A DNA stretch of 64,000 bases from positions 26,490,564-26,554,563 of the forward strand of contig NC_092571.1 in assembly GCF_037975245.1 (NCBI RefSeq). Direction: 5' to 3'. The translations under genes were made by a program, and so were the position numbers. A model generated the notes under the pieces. That model ran no database searches. It saw nothing but the letters and a program-made list of their open reading frames with translations, and had not been told where the DNA came from. Position 1 is the stretch's first letter. Every line of letters starts with the position of its first letter. Of this stretch, positions 48,695-61,070 are shown piece by piece. Origin of the DNA: Apostichopus japonicus. Taxonomy: Eukaryota; Echinodermata; Holothuroidea; Aspidochirotida; Stichopodidae.

Positions 48695-50130
48695 TTATTC
48701 GATGGCTTGTCGTGGTAGCTAAGGTTTTTCTAATTTTGACTTGTTTTTTATTCAATATTGCCTGTAGCCATATTCGCGCTCAAATAACAGCGATTTTCTG
48801 CTCACAAAATATGAATTTAGTTTATTTGCCCACCGCGATTAAGGAAAAGAAGACAAGTTTAGAGAATTTACCGGCCAAATCAAGTGAATAAAGACCAATA
48901 CTAGCCTACGTTTGTATTCTTTTCCGTAGCGGATTGGTCTGTGTAGGCTGCCGGCGCAGATAGCTATTCGGGGACAAAAGGCTTAAATATACCGCTAAGC
49001 CTATGAAATCTTCTTTAGTCATAAATGGGAATGAGATATTCCAACTTCCACACTTCGGAAACTTTATGTGAGATCTCTCTGCGCTGTTCTTCAAATTTCC
49101 ACGCATTTAGTCCCCCCCACCCACTTTTTTTTCTCTCTCCGTTTCCCACTCTCTCTTTTTTAACGACTTTTTTCTCTCATTTGAAGGAAACGGGCCAACG
49201 GCCTCATCCCACCTGGCTACACGCTCAGAGAGAGTCACTTGCTGATTACCGTTTGTACTGTTCTTATGCTGCTTACAGTACAACTATGTATCATACACAC
49301 TTTGTCTACAAAGCCTATGTATTTCTTTATAATTGGATTATTCCTTTTTTAAATTTATTATGAGAATAGTTGTTTTGGTATGGATGAAGATAATTTTGAG
49401 ATAAACGGTATTTTCTCTTTGTCCTGGAGCAGAACAACACCGTAAACAATCGCGTATATTATGACCGCCGTTTATGGTGGCATATCGATATATCAATCCG
49501 TCCGGATGTTCTCCTTCAGTAAAAGTGCCAAAATGCTCCGATGGCGTTGTAAAGGGACGGTACGCAAATTTCACCCGGAAGATAAGAATACATTCCTCTT
49601 TCATCTATCAAAATATTTTTCATGGACTATCGTTCTCAGTTAAATGTTGTCATAGTGTGTTTTGAGATTGAAGTGAACTGTCAAAGACTCGAAATGCATG
49701 CAGTCCTTCGGCATAACATTTATGTTGTTATATATATACTGTCTGCATGGAAACGTTACAATTCCCCTTGTAATAATTCGCTCTCACACAGAATGTTCAG
49801 CAAGTTGTTCCTTTAGGTGTTATTTTGCCTGTGTAATTGTGTACCCTTGTGAATATGAAACTCGTTAAGTTTGCACTATGCCTGCCAGACGAAAAACATA
49901 CTGGCAATCAGTAGTACACATTTCACTTTTGTCGTATACAGTGATACTCATTAATTGTTGCATGTAGGCCTACTGCAAATTTAGTTTACCGTTAATGTGC
50001 TATATGTTTAAATTTAAACTAAAACTTTCATATCTGCCTATAAACTGCTAATAATATATTTGCTTAAAACTGTCACTGCTCAATAACCCAGTTGACAGGT
50101 GCGTATATTCGTTATTTTTCAATGTGTATG
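48695..50130. other. Non-coding spacer
   Basis: No family recognised in any frame. Short pyrimidine-rich run at 49110-49180. Confidence 0.5.
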
Positions 50131-50253
50131 GAACGCAAAATGGGAAAATAAAAACAACAACGTTTATTACATGTTTGACTGTATACATTCAAATTCATAT
50201 AGTCATCAATGTAATAAACGTTGCTGTTGTTTGATTTTGTTCTTTTTGCGTTC
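50131..50253. repeat. Long imperfect inverted repeat
   Basis: Arms of about 50 bp (50131-50180 and 50201-50253) with a 20-nt loop. Both contain AACGTTTATTACAT or its inverse and GAACGCAAAA or its inverse; a few mismatches and a small indel lie between. No host element is identified. Confidence 0.75.
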
Positions 50254-50710
50254 AATAGGTACATGAGTTTGTACATTATTATTACGACTATGTACTTAGA
50301 GGCGTATAGAAGGTTACACCCGACTGTTTCACTGTATATAGTGTTGTATGGAAGTGCAGGGGGGGGGGGGTTAGCATTTTCAGATAGTGCTTGTCTCTCA
50401 TAGCGATTTTGAAGCAAAAAAACAATTGCAAAAGATGGAATTACTCTGAACTTATGAACAATTTGAAAAATTTCTGTCATTCTCTCCCAACTTGCTTGTA
50501 TTTTACTGACCAAATTATTAAGGGGGTCCTTAACCCACTACTCCTGCATCAGTTCCTACTCCTCTAAGCCTACTGTTCAAACGATATGACCTAGTTACTG
50601 CGCAATAAAATCCAATACTTGTAAAGTACAACTTCATTTCAACATGTTTCGATTCCATATTCCGAGAACACAAGCAGATGGCGAAGCTAGATGCAATTGT
50701 GAAATTACCA

Positions 50711-50804
50711 GCATGAGAGATGTTAGTGTAAAGAGAAGTGACGTCGAAAGTACCGATTATGGTACTTTCGACGTCACTTCTCTTTACACTAACATCCCTC
50801 ATGC
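50711..50804. repeat. 44-bp foldback at the 5' end of a Penelope-like element
   Basis: 50711-50754 is the reverse complement of 50761-50804 with one mismatch; the loop is GATTAT (50755-50760). The right arm is coding (start of reverse transcriptase motif A), and the left arm is its inverted copy. Confidence 0.95.
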
Positions 50805-51387
50805 TGAAGGTATCGCAGCCACGTGTGCAGCCCTGTCTAAGAAGGTCCACCCTTGTCCACCCATCTCTGACCTCAAAGTTCTCATGCAACAGGTTCTCAC
50901 CAAAAGCAACGTCACGTTTATGGACAAGCAATACCTTCAAAGACACGAGACTGCCATGGGTACCAGGATGGCTCCTTCATTTGCCTGCCTGTTCATGTCT
51001 AGCCTTGAAGAACGCATGCTCAGTACAGCCCCCTGTCGTCCTCTTATCTGGTGGCGCTACATTGATGACATCTTTTTCGTTTGGACCAGTGATGAGGATA
51101 GCCTGCTCACCTTCATCAATCACATCAATTCTTTCCACAGCACCATCAAATTCACCTTTAATTACTCTCACCAACAGGCTAACTTTCTCGATGTGACTGT
51201 TCGCAAGGAACACGGTTCTCTCTCTACAGACTTATACACCAAGCCACCAAGCTCTAACAATTCCTCTTTCATTCGCCATACAGATGTTTGGAAAAACACC
51301 TTCCTGCCAGGGGCCATAGTGCCAGAAGGGTGCTTGAAGCCATTCAGAGAGTCCGCTCCCTTTCCAGATCATCTACTTTGGCAGTGA
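50761..51387 (+). pseudogene. Penelope reverse transcriptase (partial)
   Basis: This frame copies RNA into DNA for the retroelement. It starts at motif A (TFDVTSLYTNIPHAEG), continues with motif B (ETAMGTRMAPSFACLFMSS) and the catalytic YIDDIFFVW of motif C, then a FLDVTV block and the DLYTKPPSSNN segment that Penelope and telomerase-like enzymes share. The fingers and everything before motif A are missing. Near 51270-51305 the frame leaves the family pattern: a deletion of some tens of codons with a frameshift separates it from the endonuclease frame. Inactive as it stands. Confidence 0.9.
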
Positions 51388-52061
51388 AGAACAAAAAGGG
51401 ACGAGATTGCGGCAACAAGCTCCCCCTGGTTGTTACTTTCCACCCAAATCTACCTTCTCTTCAGAAAATCACCTCTAACAACCACAACATTCTCCTCACT
51501 TCAGATAGACTCCAACGAGCCGTCCCTGAAAAACCCATCATCGCCTACAGAAGACCCCGCAACCTACGAGACCTTCTTGTGAATGCTGCTGTTCCACCTC
51601 TAACTTCTAACCCTACAACCGTTCAGCATGGTATTTTCAAATGTGATCGTACTTCGAGATGCATCATCTGCAGCCACCACATTGTTGAATCCAATCTCAT
51701 CACCAGCCACAGCATGCAACTCACACACAAGACTAAGGGTCACATCACTTGCACAACCACTAATGTCATATATCTGATCTCTTGTAGAATTTGCGGCATC
51801 CAGTATGTTGGCGAAACAAAAACCACCCTTAAGAAGCGATTTTATGGTCACAGATCCACAGTCAACACCATGAAGACTGAGACCCCAGTTGGAGAACACT
51901 TAAACCTTCCCAACCATACCATTAATGACTTGTCCCTACAGGGGATTGAATCCTTAGGTAGCCGTCCTGACCTAGTACGAATCAGCAGAGAGAGGCTGTG
52001 AATGCAACGCCTTCGCACCATTCAACCACACGGGCTCAACATTCAGGAAGGACATGACTAA
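51291..52061 (+). pseudogene. Penelope linker and GIY-YIG endonuclease
   Basis: In the other frame: linker (RRVLEAIQRVRSLSRSS, then AYRRPRNLRDLL), then a Cys-rich motif (CDRTSRCIICSH with His residues after it) and the GIY-YIG nuclease, here YLISCRICGIQYVGET followed by KKRFYGH. The nuclease nicks target DNA for insertion. The frame is closed by TGA at 51999-52001 where the family expects Trp; after it the frame continues through RLRTIQPHGLNI to TAA at 52059-52061. So a nonsense change, on top of the frameshift, marks a dead copy. Confidence 0.9.
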
Positions 52062-52449
52062 CTTTTCTTCTGTCCCCCCTCCTTCTCCCCTTGTTCCCCC
52101 CTTTCACTCCTCTTCTCATAACTCTCTTCCACCCTTTTCTTCTCCACACCTTTCTGTCTTTGTCCTTCTCCAGTTTATTCCCTTTCCCCTTCCCTTAATC
52201 CTCTCTTTGTCCCTCCACTGTTTATCTCCTACCTCTCCTCTTCCCTGTTGGTTTCCTTCTTTCTTCTCTCCATCCCTTGTCTACTATTCCCCTTTCATCC
52301 ATCACCTTGTGTTCACCATGCTCATTAACCTGTCTGTATTTTGTACGTATTGTTGTCCCTTCTGTTACTGTTACTTGTTATTTAGCCTTTGAAGAAGATC
52401 CTGAAACGTCAGGCCAACTTACTTTTACACAATATTTAATTCTATTAAC

Positions 52450-54430
52450 ATATCTAGAATTGTACAAATATTCAAACACATCCTCCATTTGCAACATATT
52501 CCCAACACTGTAAATGTGGCAAAAGGGCATCAGCAGTATAGGCCTAGCAATTAATCTGAGTTTTGAGGAAGGCCAAAGCCTGCTCAGCCTAGTCAGGTAT
52601 GTTCTTGGCAGTAACTTTATATGCTTTTTGCATAAATTTACTCAACTACGATTGTAAGGCCTAATGATATTCACTAACTAAGTTCGGACCATGCTTTGTG
52701 TAGGCAAAACGACTCGCTCAAGCCACTATTCGTGCTATGACTGTGGACATGCATCAAACTTTTTTCATTCTCACTTCATAAGGTGGGATCCATCCTGCAT
52801 GAACTACTAGCCACTTTGCAACATTTACATTAAACTGAGAATTGCATGCACAGACTAGTATGGAAGTATAACACAAACGTAGTAGGTGTGTGTGGGAAGG
52901 GGAGGGGGTAAGTGTGTGTGGGAAGGGGGAGGGGAAGGGGAAGGGGAGAGAGTTGCTTTTTCACGGCATTTCCATGGGCAACTGTGATAATATCTGAGTG
53001 GAGCACTAAAATAATACAAGCAAGAAAAATGTTTGCCATGTGCCTCTCAGATACCGAAAATGACACTTTCCAGGCATTCAATGTTGCATAAAACACTCCA
53101 CTTGCTCGAGTCATTAGAGGCGAAGAAAAACAATCAAAGTTGGTCAGGAGTATACTACTAACTCTGGTCGCAATAACATGTCTCTGTTGAGAATAGGATA
53201 CCTGCTCTTTCGAGGAAAAAAATGGGTAAAATCAAATTCAAGTTCAAAGTCATACTGTCACGATGTTTTTCGCTTGAGCATACACACATTTCCTATTGGT
53301 ATTAACATTTAAATAGTATGGAGGGTAAGTCGGCCTCAAAATTTCGTTGGTATATTGACCCTTATTGTAGTAGGCCTACTGCAAGTAAGGGCGCTAAACA
53401 TTGCCCCCAACATATCAGAATCCGAGGTTGAAGTAGAAGCACCAGCTGGTGGCTACAGAATATGATTGGAATGCGTAGATTCACCCTTCAACGAATTATT
53501 CATCATCTTGAAAACATGAATCATTAAACGAAAATGTTGACATTGAACTTTACCAATTTGGAGACGATGTATTGGCTACGAAGCTCATGAGCCTCAAATG
53601 AGAGCAAATCCATATTCTTTTTGAGCCACTCCTTCCAGAAGGATCGTTTCTCTCAGAGACTAACCAGCTGTAAATCCGGCAATCTAGCGGAGTCTTCATT
53701 GTTTGATTGGTTTGTTTCAACTTTACACTTTCCGGTCGTAAAATGTTACCAGTTTAGAATGGCTATAATGAAGTCAGTAGCGTGATTCCTCTATATCACC
53801 TTTCCTTTAGGTTTAGGTTGTTTGTCGCGTCAATATAGAGTAAGTTGCAACTGGACTAACACGTACACTCAGTGCACGCGGCTGAAGTATACAGTCTACG
53901 CAGAGCTCACACTGTTAGCATCATAATGACATCACAGGTCACTGTGGATCACGTGATCATCAAATCGCTTCTCGGGAAAGCCCATTTTTGTTGTTAATGC
54001 GAAAAGTGTAGGATTTCTTTTCAGCCATTCCCAACATCGCATTGACTGCATTTTTCATATATTTAAAAAGGAAATCAACTAATATACTCATGAATAAAAT
54101 CATATATGTTTGGTCAATGCTGAAGTATCTGTATTGTTCATCTCTAAAGCAGCTTTTTTGGGAATTTTCTATGATTTTCTGAACCTCATTGACCACACGA
54201 TACCATAACGACAAACGTAACTAGCTTATCTATTCAAATGTAACTTCAAATGGTGGAATCAAAGTGGAACAATTTTCTGGAAGATATTTTCCGTTAGGAT
54301 CATAATAAACCCTGCCAATAGTAGGAATATTTAAATTATATGAACGTCATTGAATAATAAGGTAAATAATTGTCACAAAAAGCTGCTTTAACAGAATTCT
54401 GATGAGTATAACACAAACATAATCTTTCTA
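52450..54430. other. Non-coding spacer
   Basis: Contains a GT/GGGGAA-rich low-complexity run at 52885-52960. A minus-strand frame of 84 codons at 53960-54214 is not like any family I know. Confidence 0.45.
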
Positions 54431-54438
54431 CACAGTAA

Positions 54439-55275
54439 GAGGGACGTAGCCAGGGAGAGCAGCGGGGAGCAACTGCTCCCCCCTTTCAGTGTCGAAAAAA
54501 ATGTTAAAAACTAATGTTTTTTTTAGCATGGTATTTTGTCAGTGCTCTTTTGATCTTGAATACTCGTCAGCTCCGTAAACTCGACTAAAATCGTAGTAAC
54601 ATTCAGGCCTACTGATTCAGCTCCTTACTTAGTTTGGCAGATGCAGTTAGCTAACTTTAGCCTATAGCCTATTACAAGCCTACAGTTGGCCACTGGGTAA
54701 TAAAATACATATATCCTACCTTACCGCACTCGATTGAGTGTCACGAACTGTATGCACAACAACGTCGACAACGTGCGTTCTCATTCTTTCTATGATTCGT
54801 CATAAGTTGTTGCACGAACAGCATGCTTTGAAACTAAGCTAACAATCGTACGTGATACGCACTTCCTATAAATAATTATTACACTGCTAATACACTGCGA
54901 TAACGGTATTTGTTTTTAGGCCACTGCACATCTGGCTGTCTTACAAAATATGAATGCTTATATTGTCCATCAGTTAAGTTCGTCAATGTATTAAAGTCCA
55001 GACATTGGACTATAAACAAGAATCATCCTACTGGAAAAATTGTAAAAGAGCACTATGTCTTTCTGATATATGTAAAAGAACAAGTAAAAGAATTCAAACA
55101 GAAAACAAAATCTGCTGATAATATGATATCATATGATAATGATGAAACTGGCAAAAAAATGCACCAGATCGCATCTAAGGACCTTCAATTGTTCAAAAAT
55201 AACCCTAACACTCCCCATATCAATAGCAAAATGTACCCCCCCCCCTCCCCCTTTCGAACCCTGGCTACGTCGCTG
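54439..55275. mobile_element. hAT-like element with a captured exon-like frame
   Basis: CACAGTAA is duplicated at 54431-54438 and 55276-55283. The right end, inverted, reads CAGCGACGTAGCCAGGG; the left end GAGGGACGTAGCCAGGG has its first base changed. 837 bp long. It holds the open frame described next. Confidence 0.8.
54920..55240 (+). CDS. Exon-like frame inside the hAT-like element
   Basis: A strong acceptor (TTTGTTTTTAG) precedes a frame of about 105 codons. It starts GHCTSGCLTKYECLYC, with CxxC and later His residues (a zinc-finger-like spacing), then a Lys/Glu-rich stretch. I do not recognise the family. The frame runs on into the element's TIR, so its true 3' limit is unknown. It could be a captured host gene fragment or the remains of the element's own DNA-binding domain. 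No donor was found. Confidence 0.4.
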
Positions 55276-55283
55276 CACAGTAA

Positions 55284-57960
55284 TAATGCTTAAATACACA
55301 ACTACAAAACGCGGTCTTCACTGCTTATACAGGTAGAGGTGCTCTGCTTATACATTATACAGGTTGACAGGCAGAACCTTCAGCATGAAAAGAGCGCTAT
55401 ATAAATCTGGTAAAATATAATAATAATAATATGAATAATCTAAATTAAAAACAGTGTCTGTTTACATAAACACGATCGGAAAATAACAGCATTTAACCTC
55501 TTCCGTCCGTAACTCTTCGTAGAGTGACGTATTCACACGATGAGCAAACAACACAATTTAATAATTAAAATATCCTACCACAAATACTATGCATGTCGTG
55601 CTGTTAGTATGGCCCGGCAACTAGCAACAGCTTCCATGTCGATATAACTTTATTCATTTTTCAAGGCAGTACGCAATCAGTGAAACGATTGTTGGATGTG
55701 TGCCGAGAGGATGGATGTGTTGCCGAGAGGAAGGATGGATGTTAAATGGATGTGTGCCGAGAGATTGGCTTCGGTCAGCTTGTGAGTCTATAAGCCTTCA
55801 TGGCTTCTTTCGCGAGTTCCTGCTTGCGGGAAGATCACATATACATACATACATACATTGTCATATAGCCTAAAAGTACGGTACGAAATACTCCCTCTAA
55901 CTTAAGCAGGTAAAATCTGGAATGAAGAACTCTGCATCTGATTTCCTACCCCTTGTAGGCTACCAAACACAGCGGGAGTACGCAACCTCAAAGATTAACC
56001 CGAAGGTTTCAATGGCATTATCCTTCACGTCGATCTGTTTTGGAAATAGGTCGTAGAGTCGATCCCTGTTTATTGTAGTAGCGACTCCATCTTGGAGTAG
56101 TTGCACCTTCCGTTTAGTGTTCAGTATCTCCGCCTTAAGTAACGTCGCGTGTTTAGAGTAGTAGCACCACCCCTTTACAGTAGCATCGTCTAGATGATTA
56201 GCACCTGCTGTGTATGGTAATAGCACCTAATGTATCACGTGGTGTTGAGAGTAGTAATACTTTCTGTTTAGGATTGCAACATCACTTGTGGTCCTGTTGA
56301 CGTGTAATAGCCGTTCGCAATCTATCTAGCCACCAGGGTCCTTGCAGATCAAGCCTCCTATGTAAAGTAAATCTCAACAACATTATCATCGAATTCGAAC
56401 ATAAACAATTATTGTGAATTTACCGTCAATTCCCGTCATAGTGACGTTCTTTTGTCTGCAAGGTATACTGTGACTTCTAACTATTAGGATTTATATAGCT
56501 GTCGGTTAGATAACTCAGTTTGTATTGATATAGTTATGATGGTAATCATCCACACTAATCAGTGAAATAAACAATGCATAGGAGATACCATGATAGAAAG
56601 GAAGATACAGTTCAGCTTGTATCCCTGCTACGAGAGAGACCATAGGTTCATAGTTACAATTAGTAGAATGTCCAAAATGACTTAAACAGTAACATTTGTT
56701 AGGAATACTATAGAGCACATTGCACACCAGATGTGCTCTTAACAGATTTGCTTGGTGTAAACAAGAGTGTTATTTCAATATTGCATCTGTGAAATATCAC
56801 TAATAACTCAACCAGTGCTGTATAGTTGATCTTTTGGGATAACAACGAAAGTCATAACCATAGTCTGTGTTTAATAGTAACAACATGTGAAGTGTTTATC
56901 GGAGAACTAAATTACAAGCAATGTAAAGATATGGTTGCAAAGAATAGATATAATTACACATAGAAACCGAAACGTGTATGATTTCACAGGAAACTCGTGC
57001 AGAACTCAGGAGACGAGAATATCTTTCGATAGCCGTATTATGAGGTATCGCGTATTATATATGTTACAAATCACTGACTCCCCTTTTCTAGAAGAGAAAT
57101 TAATTGATCATCGTATGACACTGCGTTATGTACGCCTATTGATTATTTAACACAAAAGGCAGTTTATAACCAGTTTAAACACTATAGAAGAATTATGTAT
57201 AGCTCGTACAGTGAAATTAGAAGAGAAAATCTATGAAGAAAAGGAGTGATATTGTCATGCAAGCCCAGTAAAAGTACAGGACAAGAGAAATTAAGTAATT
57301 AACAAATGTGCAATTTCATGAGTGTCCAGAATTACATAAATATGAGTAAGTACAAATTAGACCAGATGCTTCATAACACAGAGTAAACATGTACAAAAAA
57401 AAAAAACGACAAACTATGGGGATTCTCCTGTTGTAATTATTCTTCCTGTTTAAATTGTCTTAAACTCGTCGTTAATATGAATACATTTTGCATTGAGAAT
57501 AAATTTAAATATTTTGGAAAAAAAAATATATTCTCGAAATCGCACACGTTACTTGAAATAATCTAGGTAAAAAAAAAAAAAAAAAAATTAAAACCATTTA
57601 GTTTCCGGGTAAACGTAAGGGAAGGGCTTTCTAAATCATCCTGTGGTGTCATTCGTTGAGAGGGTGTGGTCGGATGAGGTTGATCGAGTTCGAATTTAAC
57701 GCGGTGTGTTAATTCGGTGTCAAAATCTTTCTGGTAACGCTGATTCAGCGTTACATACAGTTCCAGACAAATATCTTTGAAAGGTAGCATACGCCCATTA
57801 AAAGCCCCATTGACGTACACACTAAATCATAAAAGTAATGTGATATCTTAGTCTAGATACTTAAGACTAGAGAGTAGTTAGGAAAACATCTTCTCTGCGC
57901 ATGGAGAATATATAAATATAGCCTATACTTTAAGGGAATAAATACCATTTTCAGAGAATA
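55284..57960. other. Non-coding spacer with two minus-strand open frames
   Basis: A minus-strand frame at 57563-57820 (with ICLELYVTLNQRYQKDFDTE) has an acceptor-like TTTATGATTTAG before it but no partner exon. Another at 55960-56226 overlaps GTAGTAGCACC-type low-complexity repeats. Neither is recognised. Confidence 0.4.
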
Positions 57961-57970
57961 GATATGTGTG

Positions 57971-57974
<4 letters not shown>

Positions 57975-58021
<47 letters not shown>
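57975..58021. repeat. (TA)n microsatellite 1
   Basis: Pure alternating TA. Confidence 0.95.
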
Positions 58022-58025
<4 letters not shown>

Positions 58026-58146
58026 GTTTCTAAAATGTATTTTTGTAAACCATGTATGTATTTTGCAAGTAAGGCATACATAATTTTGTACGTAATATAT
58101 TCCGCTTTCTCGCGCCATATAGCTAAGGTCCAAAATCAGTTAAACG

Positions 58147-58150
58147 GTTG

Positions 58151-58248
<98 letters not shown>

Positions 58249-58292
58249 ATTTACAAAAAATTAATCATAAATTTTTTGTAAATTATTATTTT
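58147..58292. repeat. (TA)n microsatellite 2 with adjacent hairpin
   Basis: Pure TA to about 58244, then an inverted repeat AATAATTTACAAAAAATT / AATTTTTTGTAAATTATT. Confidence 0.9.
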
Positions 58293-59040
58293 TAGGCAAA
58301 AGCAGGGAAATAAAATATGAATCTTATTTGACATAAAAGAAGTATTGATTTAGACAATATATTGAAATTTTCGGTGTCTGGGAACTTCGTCAGCAATACT
58401 TGGCAGTGAAATGAAAAGTACAAAATGAAACACAATGAAACTTTGACGCTACATAAGTGTAAGTGGCATTTATGGCATTAGTACCAAATATACCATGACT
58501 ATACAGGAAGCGGATTGAGGAGCAAAGACAATGAAAAACGAAACCGATTATATATGTTTGTGGAACTGATAGTTGTTAAGGGGTCCCAAGTCTTTGTTGA
58601 GGCCTGTGATGTAAGACTTAATACGAAAGATCCGATCGATTTCTCTCCGTTAATGTTAAGTTACTGATTTGAAGTTAGAAGCAATTAAAAAACATTTTAG
58701 GTTTTAAGAGATTGTCTATGAAGACTGAAATGAAGACTGAACCTGGTTAAAATTGTAACAAATAAGAACTGGTTCTCACTGCCCTGGGAAATTCTTACCA
58801 AATGGGACTTAAGAATGATTGTTTCCATATAAAATGGCAAAACTTGAACAATTAACAGTACAGGGCCCGCTACTCCATCATCTGCACAGCATATATAGGC
58901 CAACCACATATTACCAGTAGGTGCCCAAACTATTTAATTCATCACCGGGATACGACGATCTCATTAAAAACGTCATAAATGTATCGGACTATTTGTTCTT
59001 TTTAAAGACGAACAAGACGTTTAACACAGTAGTCTATCTT
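58293..59040. other. Non-coding spacer
   Basis: Nothing recognised. Confidence 0.5.
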
Positions 59041-59052
59041 TGTGTCCTTCCC

Positions 59053-59310
59053 TAGACGCAGTTGGTCTATGCTTTGATTTAACTAATTTTGCTCGCCGTA
59101 TTAGACTGAGAGAATTTTCCGAAGAGAAGACTTCCGACCCGATTACAGACACCTAACGCAAGGATACGAACCCAATACTACATGCATGGTTCCAACTAAA
59201 AGTCTCATTGGACACCACGAGAAAGACGCAACAATTCCTTTGCCTTCAAAGCTAAAAGCACATCTGGACAAATTCATTATTGAAATTGCCAACCGCACAC
59301 GTCACTCTTT
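59053..59310 (+). pseudogene. Penelope-like N-terminal fragment
   Basis: The plus frame reads DLTNFARRIRLREFSEE, matching the FARRLRLREFF-like block before the reverse transcriptase in Penelope elements. After stops and a frameshift, KLKAHLDKFIIEIANRTRH resembles the following helix. A degraded relic. Confidence 0.5.
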
Positions 59311-59544
59311 TTTGGGACTGAAATTTCCAAGACATTTTTTATAACATGTACTCCTTATTTGTCAATTACGAGTCATCTCTTATTTCTCTGTTTTTTCTAA
59401 TAGTATATATATATTTATAGGAATAACGGAAAGAACTGTTAAGAAAATTATGCTGCATTTAGAGAAAGGCTGGAAGTCGAGGGAGATACAACAATTAGAT
59501 TAAATGAGTCATTGGAAGTAAAACAGCAATGTTTGATTTTTGTA

Positions 59545-59580
59545 GAGCTTTCAAGCAAAACTAGCTCTTCTTCAGTGCAT
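59545..59580 (-). repeat. Penelope-type 3' tail motif
   Basis: The minus strand reads CTGAAGAAGAGCTAG, then TTGAAAGCTCTAC: a GAGCT/AGCTC stem of the kind at retroelement tails. It is opposite in orientation to the fragment just upstream, so two insertions are implied. Confidence 0.5.
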
Positions 59581-59805
59581 GGTCACCGAAAGTGACCAAG
59601 TCTCACAAGAATTGAAACTTTTTATTAAGAAGAGTGTCGGCATGGAAGTGAAGTCAATAGGAATTACTGATTTCTGCTTTATATATATATATATATTTTT
59701 ATCGATAGATAGATAGCAATACTTAGCAATACTTGGCATTCGAATGCCAAGTTTTGTTGACAAAGGTCCCATGGTATATAGCTTTACGATAACATATGTA
59801 ATATA

Positions 59806-60411
59806 CAGTGGCGGCGCCAGGAATTTTTAGTTGGGGAGGCTAAGGGGGGGGGGCTGAGCCAATTCTTTGGGTGGCTTACAAGATTGAGTGATCGCCGTCC
59901 TGGGGGAGGGGTATAAGGGGACGGGGTGCCCCCCTCCCCTTTTGAAATTTTTCCCAATCCTGGAAAGGCCTACATGCAAAATGGTGGCATTTAGCGAGGC
60001 TTTTGTCACCTGAAAATTTCTCCAAAAATATGCATTTTTTTGTGAGTAACTTTAGTCAAATTAGAATGGAAGATAAAATTCACAGTTTTCGTATCACTAA
60101 AATATTACCTGCTGTGTAAGATCCAATTCCAAGTATATCGCGCTTTCTGACACAACTCCTGTTTTAGTCTGTATACACGCTGTTTGTGAAACGCACACGA
60201 CATTGCCGTATGAGAACAAAATTCATCAAAATTTTCCATTGACCATTGTAGCACTGCGTTATGGCTGACAAAATTTGGGTAGGCTATATTGTTTCAATGA
60301 GGTTTTTTTTTTGTGCCTATTTCAGTCGGGGGGGCTAATGGGGGAGCTGACTACTTCAGTGGGGGCTAAAGCCCCCCCCCCCTCAAGCCCCCCCCCTTGG
60401 TGCCGCCACTG
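59806..60411. mobile_element. hAT-like MITE in intron of Ig receptor 2
   Basis: Ends CAGTGGCGGCGCCAGG and GGTGCCGCCACTG. Flanks GTAATATA (59798-59805) and GAAATATA (60412-60419) match at 7 of 8. Its body (ATCGCCGTCCTGGGGGAGGG) is shared with level 3 near 14278. It sits 68 bp past the donor of exon 2 on the minus strand. Confidence 0.8.
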
Positions 60412-60478
60412 GAAATATATCATCACTTCGAGACAGTAAACTGAAGTTTTAACCTATTTCCAACTTGAATAACATTAC

Positions 60479-60778
60479 CTGTTATTGTTATACTGTATCT
60501 GTCGACTGTTTGTCCATGTTGTATACAGGTATAAAGACCAGCGTCATTTTCATCAATATTTTTCACTTGGAGAGTGTAGTTCTCTGCCAAAACCGCTAGT
60601 TTGGAAGTATACGGATCGCTGGGTTGAAATCCAATAAACACTACAGTATTATTGATACACCATAATACTTGATACAAATCCGTAACATTACATTTTAAAG
60701 AAACTGATCCTCCGACATTAAGTGAAACAGGTTTCTCCAAAGCGTTCTTGTCACTGCACTGATCATTAGTCGTCGTCG
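60479..60778 (-). CDS. Ig receptor 2, exon 2 (V-type Ig domain)
   Basis: A 300-nt phase-1-in, phase-1-out exon; acceptor TTCTTTACAG, donor GTAATG. It encodes a complete V-type Ig domain: first cysteine in SVSLKCNVTD, core Trp in QVLWCINN, and the classical DENDAGLYTCIQHG strand F. Unlike the first domain of receptor 1, both disulphide cysteines are there, plus an extra one next to the Trp. Sequons are at NVT, NNT and NYT. The exon class (phase 1 to 1) is the same as in receptor 1, and strand orientation is opposite. No third exon was found further left in this window with confidence; MITE and Penelope insertions follow. Confidence 0.9.
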
Positions 60779-61070
60779 CTGTAAAGAATTCCAAAATAAT
60801 TATAAATGAGCACCTTAATTAATGTAATTCAGATTGATTAATTTTGCTGGTGCTTCTGGATACAATGTCATGTAGTAGATTAATATATTTACATTTATAC
60901 AGCTGATAGATAAAGTCACTGTTCCTACTTTATGAGTTATGATAAATCAATTAGTTAACACTCCCTTAAATACACTGTAAAGAGCATATGGAATATTTCT
61001 GTTTTGTTATCTTGCTCAGGACAAGTTCTTATTAATCACGGCGAATGTATTTAATATAACATACACTTAC

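Larger units (their letters stand above)
50711..52440 (+). mobile_element. Penelope-like retroelement, 5'-truncated
   Basis: Composed of the foldback, reverse transcriptase from motif A onward, linker, GIY-YIG endonuclease and a pyrimidine-rich 3' region (52062-52330). The 3' end holds GAAGAAGATCCTGAAACGTC, in which CCTGA-AACG-TCAGG forms a small hairpin (52400-52413), a type of tail motif typical of these elements. Target-site ends were not defined. Confidence 0.85.

Noticed and set aside
50530-50946. Minus-strand 138-codon frame over the Penelope element
   Set aside because: It arises because the foldback lets the minus strand read the same motif A; the rest is antisense.
52054-52513. Pro/Ser/Leu-rich frames after the Penelope endonuclease
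   Set aside because: They are the pyrimidine-rich 3' untranslated region of the element.
55960-56226. 88-codon minus-strand frame
   Set aside because: Overlaps GTAGTAGCACC low-complexity repeats, lacks splice support and matches no family known to me.
57966-58295. 109-codon Tyr-Ile repeat protein
   Set aside because: Translation of a TA microsatellite.
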